Assembly (NCBI GenBank): GCA_015501595.1
Contig: JADNRX010000186.1
Coordinates: forward strand, 42,324-106,323
Length of the DNA stretch: 64,000 nt
Reading direction: 5' to 3'
Origin: Hymenopellis radicata
Taxonomy: Eukaryota > Basidiomycota > Agaricomycetes > Agaricales > Physalacriaceae
Shown here: positions 22,878 to 33,214 of the stretch, piece after piece
Numbering within the stretch: position 1 is the first letter of the stretch
Layout of the letters: each line of letters starts with the position of its first letter
The notes under the pieces: generated by a model
What the model was told of the DNA's origin: nothing
The model's input: the letters and a program-made list of their open reading frames with translations, nothing else
The model's database searches: none
Translations under genes and position numbers: made by a program

Positions 22878-23723
22878 ATGGCCGAAGAAACGCAACCTTC
22901 ATGCGGTTCGGTACAACCTGCAGACAGCACCGCTGTTCCAGTGAAAGCATCCATGGACAGTATCAGCGATCCCGAAATCAACGCTCCCGAAATCCCCCCA
23001 GTCACCAAGACCGAAGTGGCTCTCCGTGCCTTCTGTGTCCTGTGCTTGACTTACTACCTCAGCTCAGCGTTTATCTGCTCATCCATCATAGAAGACACCT
23101 CCAACGACGTCAGGTTGCGCATTATCTGGGGCCTAGCGCAGTTGGTGGTATTAGCCGTGGCAGCCAGTCCTGTGCCAGAAGACCGCGGGATTGATCATGG
23201 CAAAATTTACTTTGTGTATCAAGCAATAGTGATTGGTACGTCTTCGCCATTTCTTCTTCGTCTATTATGATCGTTCATAGTGACTTCGGTACATAGGCGC
23301 TATTCTCTCCTCGCCCCGTCCGCCGGACACTCTCTTCCATCTCTGCTTCACTTTCGTATACAGCTCTCACATTTTTGACTTTGCAATTTCCTTTTACTAT
23401 GATGACTACGCCAGAACAGGTACCTATGGTACGTATTCTTCATCCTGACCATTTTAGAATGTTTATCACGATATTGCAGGGTTGTTTATGCTGTGCCTAC
23501 AAGAACGTCTGTATGGTTCGCTTGGCGCATCGGAGGAAACTCTGAGTGTGATTAGAGGTGCCATTTCGAGGTGTGAGGTTGGTCATCTTACTCTTGCGTT
23601 GGCTAGATGCTCAAGGTGAAGATGCAGAACCGCATACATATGAATAGGTCTACGACCGACGAGTTGCTCACCAAGGAAAAATCAAGCAGGAGTGAGAGTG
23701 TATCAGTCGAGGATATAGTCTAG
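22878..23723 (+). CDS. Small multi-pass membrane protein, family unknown
   Basis: Four exons (22878-23235, 23297-23428, 23480-about 23577, about 23608-23723) read about 235 residues. The N-terminal 55 residues are hydrophilic (MAEETQPS start). Hydrophobic segments follow: AFCVLCLTYYLSSAFICSSI, IIWGLAQLVVLAVAAS, IYFVYQAIVIGAILSS and FHLCFTFVYSSHIFDFAISF. The tail is basic and Ser-rich, ending SVSVEDIV. All three introns are short with canonical borders and preserve the frame, which supports a real gene. An upstream in-frame Met exists near 22785, but the ATG at 22878 starts the part with coding character. I do not recognise the family; function cannot be assigned. Confidence 0.55.
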
Positions 23724-24015
23724 TCGGGACGTTCACGCGCCAGCCTCGTTTCTACTCATATCTGTATTCGGACAAGGTATCGAAGTTTGGACATTACTCT
23801 TGTTACTTTCCAGAAGTCCGTTACGACAGTGAACTTGAGTGAAATTTATAACATACAATGGGGACAATCGGCACTGCGCACTGCTATCCCCTGGCGCCCT
23901 AGCGAGCAGCTTCTACAACATCTTTGCCGCCACCTGGTGCTCACTTGTCGTACAAAAAGGCTCGGGACCAACACCGCGCTCCCCCTGGCGCCGTCAATTT
24001 TGATGAGCACCAATC

Positions 24016-26168
24016 TCATGCTATCCAACTATACAAGGTGCGGAAGAACGACCGCTTCGGCACGACATCTCCCTCTTCTTCTTCATGTTCGTCCGTTTTG
24101 AGATCCACTGTATCCACATCTACGATGTCATGAAGCCAGGCCGAAGGGCGTCCCACGTCTGACTGCACGGCTCCCCGTATTTTCTTGGTCCACAGCCAGA
24201 CAAAGTACATGACGATCATGACCGGGATCTCGATGTACAGCGAAACAAAATCGACTGCGACGAAGTCTGGTATGATTGACGACCAACCTTGGACTGGTGG
24301 GTGAGACTTGATCAGTTGGTTCTGGGAGAAAGAAGAGTGCAATAAGCGCGCTTACTGAGGATGATCACGGAAACAGCGCCGACCTACGGTGATTCAGTGT
24401 AAGGTTGAACGAGGTGGCGATGAACGTACGACGAAGTATGGGCCCCATGGCCAGGTCCAAGCGGCACGGAACTTGAGTTCCCTTAATGAACGTCCTTGGC
24501 GGACCCATGCTTTCCTGAATCGCCAGCTCGCGAGGCCGATGGACAACCAGGCGATCTGCACGCGCGTCAGTGTTCATACTGCGAGGAGAATGGCGTGACG
24601 ACGAACCTGGTTCGAAACACCAACGATGTTTTGTAACCAGCTCCAAAGCTGGCCGCTCCCGATGAAACTAGATCCGAAGCACAAAGCGCTGATGCTACTT
24701 GTGAGAGCCAGTGCGGGTAGAGGAACACCTCGAATTGTCCACGAGAAAATCCGTGGGGCTTGTGCAGGTCTGGTCACCGATAAACCTAGCGACAGTTCAA
24801 GAATGGCAGTAATAACAAGCAAAAGCTTCGCTAACCGTATAACACACGAGTGCCTGCGAAGAGAGCATGGTTTCCGGCGGAGAGTACAGAAGTCAAGATG
24901 ACGGTGTTCATGAACGATCCTGCGGCGTCTATTTGGTTTCCAAGAAAATCAGTATGGGAAATATTTAGATATAGTATACCTACTAGATCCAGCATACTGG
25001 AACACGATGGTGAACGGTGAAGTTGTTGTGGTCTTGTTGGAGAGGTTTGGGTAGTTCCAAGGTACTAGCAACATGTTCAACGTTCTATGGTGGTCATGAT
25101 AAAATGCGTCTACTGACCATTCAAACCTATCAAGAATACACTGAGGAGGTAGAATATCAGAATTCTAATGAATCGCATTAGTCAGTGTGCACTCCATAGC
25201 GTTGCACAACCTACCTCCAGAACACAAACTTTACGACCTTGGGCATGTTGGCAGACGGATTTTTAGTTTCGCCAGCAGCTATTCCCAGACTCTCGGTGCC
25301 GCCATCTTCATCAAGCAGTCAGAAAACGGATGTCGATTGATATACAGGCTACTCACAGGCGAAACTGGCCGTGACGAATACCCTTGCAAACCCTCCGAAA
25401 CCACCAACGAACGGTGCGCCATCGATGCCCCAATTGCTGAATGCGATGACATGGTGATCTTGATTAACGCCGCGGTTTACAAGTATACCGACGATGATGA
25501 ATACAACGATCGTCGCGACCTTTAACGAAGCCAGCCAGTATTCTGAGAGATTGTTAGCACTTCGCGGTGCAACGAGGAAGAAGCGCACCAAGTTCGCCGT
25601 AAGCTCTTACATGGATGGCGTTCACAGCAACGAGAAACACCCAAAACGCGAGGCTGATAGCCCAGGAATGCTGGACGGTCCAATACTGCAAGACGAGTTG
25701 TGCCGCTGTCAAATCCGATGCGACAGACACCGCGTCATTAAACCAGTAGTTCCACGACAACGCGAATCCATATGAAGGCGAGAAGAAACGCGTCGTGTAA
25801 GCGTTAAAGGACCCCGCTACAGGGTACTGCGTGGCCATCTCTCCCAAGAGGAGAAGCGTGACATAGACAATAAACCCCACGATGGCGTAGCATATCAGGA
25901 TACTCGCAGGTCCTCCTTGCGCCAAGGAACGTCCAGTGCCTAAAATCAATTTTATACCATCGAGTTTCTTGGAAAGGGGGCAGAAGTTACCTAAGAAAAG
26001 ACCCGTTCCAATAGTGCCAGCGATGGCAATCATCTGGACTTGACGCGCGGAGAGCTCCCGGCGCAGACGAACATCTCTTTGTTCAGGCTCAACGTCCTCG
26101 ACGACGGACGGTGCTTTGACTTTGAGAGCCTCGTCTGCCTCAACGGGTGCTGCGTTTTCCAAAGACAT
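24016..26168 (-). CDS. Amino-acid permease (fungal YAT/APC superfamily)
   Basis: About eleven exons on the minus strand give a plasma-membrane amino-acid/proton symporter of roughly 560 residues. The N-terminal cytosolic part leads into the family signature QMIAIAGTIGTGLFLGTG (TM1), followed by LLLGEMATQYPVAGSF (TM2-3), FALSWNYWFNDAVSVASDL, AYGELEYWLASLKV across an intron near 25560-25603, and GGTESLGIAAGETKNPSANMPK after TM6. Later exons carry TSVLSAGNHALFAGTRVLYG and RIFSWTIRGVPLPAL. The C-terminal exon has the last TM pair and an acidic cytosolic tail ending RTLYSWIA. Every intron has canonical borders and there are no stops, so the gene looks intact. Substrate range cannot be told from sequence; the family in fungi includes general and specific permeases. 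The first intron (about 25940-25990) splits the TM1 signature. Confidence 0.9.
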
Positions 26169-26499
26169 GGCGGTCGGCGGTCAAGAGCTGCCATCACTCA
26201 TGTATACGGGATCATGATGAAGCTAAGTAGCATGCGGGTCCATCTGGACTCATCATCGCTCATGCAGAGAGGACATGACGTGATCTTGACGCGATCGTAT
26301 GGTCCGGTTCGGATTGTTGTACCTCAAAAGCCGAGCACACAGCGAGGTGTATAATGCGCCTGGAAGAGAGCACTGGAATCCACACCGACCGAGATGGAAA
26401 TGGCGTGCAATTAGACAAAGAACCGGGGAACTTGGTTGGACGCCAGCGTGGGGATTTCAACCGCCTGTGTGTGGGATTTCTAACCACGAGTAGTCGTGG
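26169..26499. other. Promoter-side spacer of the permease gene
   Basis: No convincing gene. It separates the permease start from the outer end of the left palindrome arm. Confidence 0.4.
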
Positions 26500-26972
26500 G
26501 GTTAAACAGTGCACATGCAGAATTCGAAACATTCGGCAATGTACACGCCAGGAAGTGTCTGGTAATATTCACGAACAGGCTGACGCGTCGCAGGAAGCGC
26601 GTTCATGGTGGTTGGAAGAAGGCGTGTAACAAGTCATAGTCACGGTAACACCAAAGCATAAGCACAACAACAGATGCAATTCAGACAAGTACACTGTATA
26701 CAGACACAATACGATAGCTATACGGAATAAAAAGAGATAGATGCGCAAAAGAGGATATCCTAATGCTAGAAACTCGGAAAACAGGACAATACGGTAATGA
26801 TGCAGACGGGAAACGATAGCAATACGAGATAAACAGAGATGTGAGGCGAGAATAAGGGTATCATAATGCGATGCAAGATGAGGTGGCAGCAGAGAGGCTG
26901 GGAAAACAAGACGATGATAAAGAGATGACAAGATAAATCAGAAAATGAAAATAGAAATGGAAATCCAATGTC

Positions 26973-28288
26973 CTAGAACTCGTAGAGCGAGGGAGGGAAC
27001 AAAGGGCGCGCCTCCCGTCTCAGGACGAGCAGCTCCTGGTCCAGCGGAGACATGGTAGTGACGACCGCATCGTCGCTCTCAAGCTCATCGAGGTTGATGT
27101 CCAATGACTCTTCCAGCTGGAAGCGGTGGCGGCACAGAGTCAACAATAGGTCTTCGGGAGACTGGTTCAGGTCCCATTTTGATCCGTCGGTGGGAAACTG
27201 GTTGGCGGTGGTAGAATACACATCGTCCTAAAGGAGAGATCGTTAGCCAAGGACCAAGATCCAAGTGAGGACATACCTGAAAGTTGACGAAGTCCTGTCG
27301 GTCAAAGGCATTGAGGGTGTACGGCCGTTCGGCCGTTGGTGTATACGCTTGGTCGTATTGCTTGAAGAATCAATTAGACGAGAACAAATAAAAGAGCAAT
27401 GCGCATACCTGATAAGTTGGGGGGCCAGCGACGGCATTCGTGGTCAAGGTCTGCCAGTCAAACGAATCGGCATTAAATGATGGTTGTGTAAAGAAATCCG
27501 GGGGCGATTGCTAAGAGAACAAATGAGATTGAAGACAAAGAGACGAACAAAGCACATACCTCAGGCGACGCCTGCGGGGTCGAATAGTCTGGCGATTGGA
27601 CGTGTTCATCCTCATTGGCCGGCGGCGACGGGGAGTATAATACGGGGTAGGAATTTTGTGGTGAAGCCACCGAAGGGCTATGAGATGGTACAATGGAGAC
27701 GGCGAAGGTGAACTGGTAGCCGTCCGGTACCGCGTCCCAACCTGGCGTTTGCGGCTCGTCGGTGGTGGGGAAGGGAGCCGGAGGGGATGCCGATGATGTG
27801 GGAGTACCAGTCTTGCGCTTCTTCGCGGCGCGCCCTTCACCCCGTTTCGCAGGACGGTACTCGTACCCTGGATTATCCACAGCATGCTGCGTCTTCGTAT
27901 CCTCTTGCATCTCCATCCAAAACTCCTTGGCATTTGCTGGCAAATGATCCCAGTGGTGCTTGACCAGCGTTGAAAACAAGCCGTTCCACGAAGTTCCATA
28001 TATGCTCTTTAGCTCTGTAGAGACTGTTGGCGCACTACGCATCATCCACATCCGGTAGAGGATGAATGCGTTCGCTGGACGTGAGATGTGACCGGCTTTC
28101 CTCTTCCTCGATTTTACGTTCGCCTTCTTTTGTTTGTTGATCGTCAAAATACCATTGATCTGATCTTTAGATGGGATGCGCCGAAACTCGTCGGAATACT
28201 TGGCCTTGAGCTCTGTCGTGAGCTCAGAGGGAGGTGGATTGACGGGAGCTTGTGGTTCCACGGAGGCAGGGAGCTCCAAGTCAGCCAT
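26973..28288 (-). CDS. HMG-box (MATA_HMG-type) transcription factor, intact copy
   Basis: Four exons on the minus strand (first 27560-28288) encode about 370 residues. A basic region (KKANVKSRKRKAGH) precedes the HMG box: RPANAFILYRMW opens helix 1, SWNGLFSTLVKHHWDHL and AKEFWMEMQEDTKTQH form helices 2-3, and the box closes with NPGYEYRPAKR, a feature of fungal mating-type-like sequence-specific HMG boxes. The insert between helix 1 and 2 is longer than usual. A basic KKRKTG follows and may help nuclear import. The remaining 200 residues are Pro/Ser-rich, then acidic at the C terminus (LDINLDELESDDA), typical of an activation region. The ATG at 28288 (MADLELP) is preferred; 14 in-frame codons upstream have another ATG. 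Such proteins often regulate mating and fruiting genes. A frameshifted twin lies at 34351-35660. Confidence 0.85.
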
Positions 28289-28752
28289 GGCTTGGTGACT
28301 GAGAAAGGTGATGGTGGCAGGTGTAAACAAAAGGTAGAGCGCGTCTCGCTCTTATTTGTGCCAGATCACATGACTTCATTGTGATCGGCAAAACATTGAA
28401 AACCAGCACGTAGAATTGACTTTGGGCCTGGATAATAGTGCAGACAGTTGGAATCAAAGAGAAGAAATTATGGCGAGGCAAAGCCCTTACAGTTTCGCGT
28501 CACAAAAAATTGCGCCACATGTAGGCACACAGCCACTCAGGCTTCGATCATCAACCGGACGCATAGTCGATCGAGAAATCATGAACAGAGGCTTCTGAGA
28601 TGCAAGAACATGTTCCCCCAAGACCCAGGATAATATACCAACATCGAAGGAAAAATCCAGCTTCAAGCAGTGAGCAAGACACGAACAGGGCGTGCACCTC
28701 GTCCAGCCGAGTCCATTATGCGAGCGAGACGCCTAGTACAGGCATAGCCGAG

Positions 28753-29115
28753 TCAAGGAAGACCAAATTCGTTACTGAAATCCGGGAGCGCCCTCCTGTC
28801 CTCGCCGCGCGTTAGAGGAGCGCGATCGACCACCACGTGAACGCGTCCCGTCTCTCGGAAGGCCGCCACGCCAAGATGCCAGAATCCAATTCCGACCGCA
28901 CCCCAGATCAGGTCAGGCCCAGTCTCCGCCTTATGAATCAGGAGTGCGTTATGTTCTAGCGGAGTCCGTGTCGGAGCACCGTTGTCGAGGGCAAAGGGCA
29001 CGGTATTAATTCCGTAGTCGTTGGATTCGGGGCTCGAACAAGAAGGGAAGAGAAGGCGTACTCTATTTTTTGTCAAGACGTGGGGTGCGAAGCTGGGGAA
29101 CTTTGCAATGGCCAC
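28753..29115 (-). CDS. Open frame inside the left arm, unknown
   Basis: A 120-codon minus-strand frame reads through VAIAKFPSFAPHVL ... TPLEHNALLIHKAETG ... GIGFWHLGVAAF and is open at the 5' side as well. The same DNA in the right arm (33440-33860) is present but interrupted by frame changes, so if it was a gene, only the left copy is still open. No family recognised. It could be a fragment of a gene captured in the duplicated block. Confidence 0.3.
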   Translation of the reverse strand: MAIAKFPSFAPHVLTKNRVRLLFPSCSSPESNDYGINTVPFALDNGAPTRTPLEHNALLIHKAETGPDLIWGAVGIGFWHLGVAAFRETGRVHVVVDRAPLTRGEDRRALPDFSNEFGLP

Positions 29116-29500
29116 GTCGTCGGTCGGTCGCCAGCGTGTTTCGTTGTTGAAATAGCCCCGTGCGCTTGCAGGAAGGGAACGGGTGTGTTACGGATTAGCA
29201 CGGATCCTAATGTGCTGTCAATGTCAGTCTCCTAAGGGGTTGTTGAGAGACGGGGGTCAGAAATCGTTCGTGAGAAAAGATGTCAATGAGTTGTTACTCA
29301 CAACGTCTCCTAAGGATAAGATTAAGAGTACACGAAGGACTTCGATCATGACTGTCAATTATACGCAGAGTTCGCAAAGTTCGACTACATGACCATTGCC
29401 GTTGGGAATCGGAAGGAAAATGGCATCAAGATGCTTACGTGTGCTTGATGTCTCGAACGCGCTTTTCCATCACTGTCACAGACCAACTAATGTCAGCCAA

Positions 29501-30759
29501 ATGATACGACTACACAAGCTCGCGAGCGGAGCCTAGGGGAGACTAGTAGTAGGAGAGAGAGCTTCCACGACTATCCTTCGTCGCGAGATACCATAGAGTT
29601 AACTTCGATCGCACAAAAAAGCGATGGGACAATTGCAAGGTCTCCTACATATATCATGTCTTGCAGTCGACACTTTCTAGCAGCCACTCTCGTCGCCTGG
29701 ACCTCGTTCGTATGATTATGCCTGCACCATATTCAAATTGGTCGCACGTCCTGCAGCGTCCTGCTCGCACGCGATCCCAGATTCTGTCTAATGTCTCGTA
29801 AGAAAGGAGAACCCTCATCATTAATGACATCCATGAAGATCCAGGATAGCGCGAAGGGAGTCGAGACCCAAAAGAACCTGCACCCGCCATAGCTCCCGCC
29901 ATCTCATGAATTTCTCCGACAATTTCGCGCGGTATCCATGAAAGGTACGCGTATGCAAAATATTGAGTTTTGTGGCGTGGCAAACACTGATCTTGTTCAA
30001 GTCGCGGACACGATATCACGTCGTGAAAGTTGAGACTCGAAGGCGCTTTGTTTCATGGTACGTGGTTGGACGTTGTGCCCAGGTATGGGGTGACTAGTGC
30101 AATTTTGTGGTGTCATTTATGCAAATGGCGACTCATCTCCGTGCGGCGTGTGGTACTTGGTAGGTATGTAAGTAACCGATTACACCAAGCCCGTCGTGTC
30201 CTCAAGGGTCATGAGATGAATCTGATTTCGATTTTCAAAATGAAGGCGGCAGAATTCTGGATGGCCGTCTATGTGTCTCAGTATCACTGTGCGCCACAGT
30301 ATTTAGAGAGAGTTCTTATTGTGCGCCACATCTAGATGGATATCATGATGATCGACCATGTTTTTTTTTTGAAATCAGTCAGCACGGCAAACTGGCGCTG
30401 TTCAATTCAGCCGGGTTTAGGTGACATATGATATCAACTGATAAGAGGCCGAGATTCCGGAAAACAAGAACAAAACATACCATTCTGAGCCGTGGAATAC
30501 GTTCGGAGAACAGAGTGAACCTGCTATTAGATCCGGGATAATTACCTGGACGAAGAACAAGGCCAGGAACGAGATACCAAGAGACGTTTTGGCAACGGAT
30601 GACAGCAGCTCGGATGGCAACCGGGACACGTGCCGGAGGAGCCGTCTAACTGATGATCAATGATCAGCTGCCGAAATAGGCAACTCACTTATTCTCTCTC
30701 TTATTCTACGACCACCACCACTGTATATCTCTCCCTAATACTGTCGACGCCCAGAGGCG
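29501..30759. other. Left part of the palindrome spacer, no firm gene
   Basis: Open frames at 29654-30019 (minus) and 30030-30335 (plus) have no motif. At 30417-30629 the minus strand holds a short hydrophobic stretch (SLGISFLALFFVQ) followed by a possible donor; it lacks an ATG and may be an exon of a small membrane-protein gene divergent from RIC8, but I cannot complete the model. Confidence 0.3.
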
Positions 30760-32733
30760 ATGTCGGACGTCATCAAGTCCTACAATGCACTCTCGTCGTC
30801 GTCGCCACGACTTGATGTTTCTGTCATTTTCCAATCCATTATAAATGGTGCGTTTTCTCCGATTTTTTTCGTCTGATTTAGTCGTTGATTTACTCCAGCG
30901 CCACCCTATGCCTTTGTTAAGGAATCTCGTTCCGAGCTTATCCAGACGATTTTGAGGGATCTAAAGACTGCGGGACCAAAAAGCCGATTAACAGCCAAGG
31001 GTGCGTGTTTTGCGCCACGCTACGAGGTACGGCTCATCCGTGGTCAGATGCTGCACAAGCCCTTCTGGCTGTGAAGACACTGGGTAAGAATCCAACGGGA
31101 TCTGAGAACCTGGCGACGCCTGCGACGTTGTCAACGCTGTTGTCATTTGCGACGACATTCAAGGATGACCCCGAGGCGTCGTCGGAAGCGCTGCGCTGCA
31201 TAGCTAATACCCTTTTACTCTTCGACTATGCACGAGCAGCGTTTGTTGACAAGGAAGTCAACGGCGGCGACATTTGCTTCGCTTTACTTGACGTGAGTAC
31301 TGCGCCGTGCCTGTGACTGACCTAACCCGCCGCCAGAAATCCACTACCCCAGATCAGATATTTATTCTTTCGCGTATTCTTTTCCTTGCCACCGTCTCTG
31401 GCCCCGCACTCGTCATTTCGCTCGTCGAGGACAAGCGTCACGGTCGTACGGTTGTTGACCTCATCTCTGCAAAACTGGACACCCTGATAATATCCATACT
31501 ATCCGGAACCAAACTTGCCCGAGAGGCCATGGCTGATCTCTTGAAGTTTACCTTTAACTTATTGCTTCATTATCCAAAGGTATGAGTATATCTACCTAAC
31601 TTTACAGCTCTTCTTAATATACTTTCCAGATGGTCGATGCTGAACCACAGAACCCTGGCGCGGGTGACAACGCGCAGAAAGTCATTGGGGATGCGTGGAG
31701 TCCAAATCTTGATGGCCTGCTCCCTCCCTTGCTACGTGTATTCTACTCACTCCCGCCTACATTCCCTTGCCCGCTAATATCTCCATTAACCCACTGTATC
31801 CATGCCCTCATCACCATTCCTGTTAACAACGCCTCGCTCCAGTCCATATGGTTTGGACCTCCGACACCTCCGCGCCGGAGCTCAACAAATAGTCCAAAGT
31901 TTACTAGTACCACCTCTGCCGGCAGCAGCAGCAGCCGGAGTGATTCCCCTACCCTCTCTCAGACTCCCCCCAAATCGACAACTCCTCTGGACCGTGCACT
32001 ATCCGTGCTCTCGGGTAAACGCGCGTCCCGCTCGCCATCCCCCCATCCCCCACATCTATCCGCGGATATCCTACTTCGGGCGTACGATATGCTCGAGGTG
32101 ACCTTTTCACATTACTTCCCCGATAACATCGATTGTGATGACCCTTCGGTTCGGGAAAAACCAAAGAAGGAGTCGTTGGATGGGTCATTGGATGATATCT
32201 GCTCGCCTCTTATCGTCCTAATAACACGGCTATGTCTCGCTGATGCGTCTAGTAGGGCGCGGTTGCGGGAGTGGATCGTTCCGTGCGATCTCGACCGGTC
32301 GTCGCCTCTTGAGCAGCGTTCAGATCTACTCGGGCGGTGTCTGCGGCTTATGGGGAGTGTATACCATACCCGGCTAAAGGACTCTATCGGGGAGATGCTC
32401 TTCGCCATGAGCGACTCTGACGCGACGACACTTTCCAGTCTAGTCGGGTACGGCAATGTCGCTGGGTTCCTGTTCAACAAGGGCATAATGAGCGCGCCTC
32501 CGCCGCCGTCGTCTGGTCCTGGTGTCGATGTCAACGCGCCGGACGGCAAGAGCATCAATCCGATAACGGGGAACACGATGGCGCGCCCCGAGATGCCGGA
32601 GATGACGGAGGAGGAGAAGGAGGCAGAGATGGAGAAGCTGTTTGTGCTGTTTGACAGGCTTGAGCGCACGGGGGCCCTGCCGGCGAACCAGAATCCGATT
32701 CGGAAAGCGATGCAGCAAAGTCAGTCATCGTAG
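30760..32733 (+). CDS. RIC8: RIC8/synembryn, G-alpha chaperone and exchange factor
   Basis: Five exons join without frame breaks: 30760-30847, 30899-about 31001, about 31049-31291, about 31337-31580, and about 31630-32733. The protein, about 580 residues, is an all-helical armadillo-like repeat protein. Motifs typical of RIC8 include ICFALLD, ILSRILFLATVSGP, the WIVPCDLDRSSPLE region and the late block VGYGNVAGFLFNKG near the C terminus. RIC8 folds and stabilises G-alpha subunits and promotes nucleotide exchange in the cytosol and at the plasma membrane; in filamentous fungi it affects growth, sexual development and virulence traits. A Ser/Pro-rich insertion (about 31860-32080) is an unstructured loop with several SP/TP sites. 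The gene is alone in the spacer between the two palindrome arms and appears intact. Confidence 0.88.
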
Positions 32734-33214
32734 TGCCACGAACCTTTTAATGATGTTTCTTGATACGTGGACACTGGGTGTCTCCTGATGAACGAACGAA
32801 ATATCCTTAATTACAATAATATAATCTTTTTGTTGTTGTCTCTGTCCATTTCTGTCTTGCCACAATCGCGACGCGTTAGGGCTGCGAAATCTGGTACAGC
32901 TAGGTATCCTCTGTATCCCAATTATGTCTCTGCATTTCTTTGCCACCCAGAAGAATGATGTGGCCCAGCGCCGCCCTACAAAAATTCCTGACCCAAGTGC
33001 CCTACCGCCGCGCCATGGAACGCGCCCCATTCTCTCTACCACCATATGGCCTTCCGTTCAAAGCCGGCTTTCACGCTTCCTCGACACTGCAATGCGCGCA
33101 CTCCACATGAGACAACACGCTCATATTGCAAGGCCGGTTATTGTGCATCGAGTCGGCCTTGGAAAGAAAGAGTTTTGTTCTGAGCTGACATTCGTGGAAC
33201 TTTCTCGAGTGAAG
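32734..33214. other. Right part of the palindrome spacer
   Basis: RIC8 3' flank. Only short frames, no motif. The right arm begins at about 33215. Confidence 0.4.

Larger units (their letters stand above)
26500..29500 (-). repeat. Left arm of the RIC8/HMG palindrome
   Basis: About 3 kb that matches 33215-36155 in reverse orientation. Matching points include the outer end (cgaatgtttcgaattctgca, minus strand, near 26520), the whole HMG-box gene with its introns and 3' untranslated region, the stretch around 28650-28740, and the inner end (aaaatggcatcaagatgctt at 29417). Small indels and base changes are scattered through both coding and non-coding parts. The arm is complete and carries the intact HMG-box gene. 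Confidence 0.92.

Noticed and set aside
24625..25775. Plus-strand frames opposite the amino-acid permease
   Set aside because: All are shadows of permease exons; splice sites and motifs are on the minus strand.
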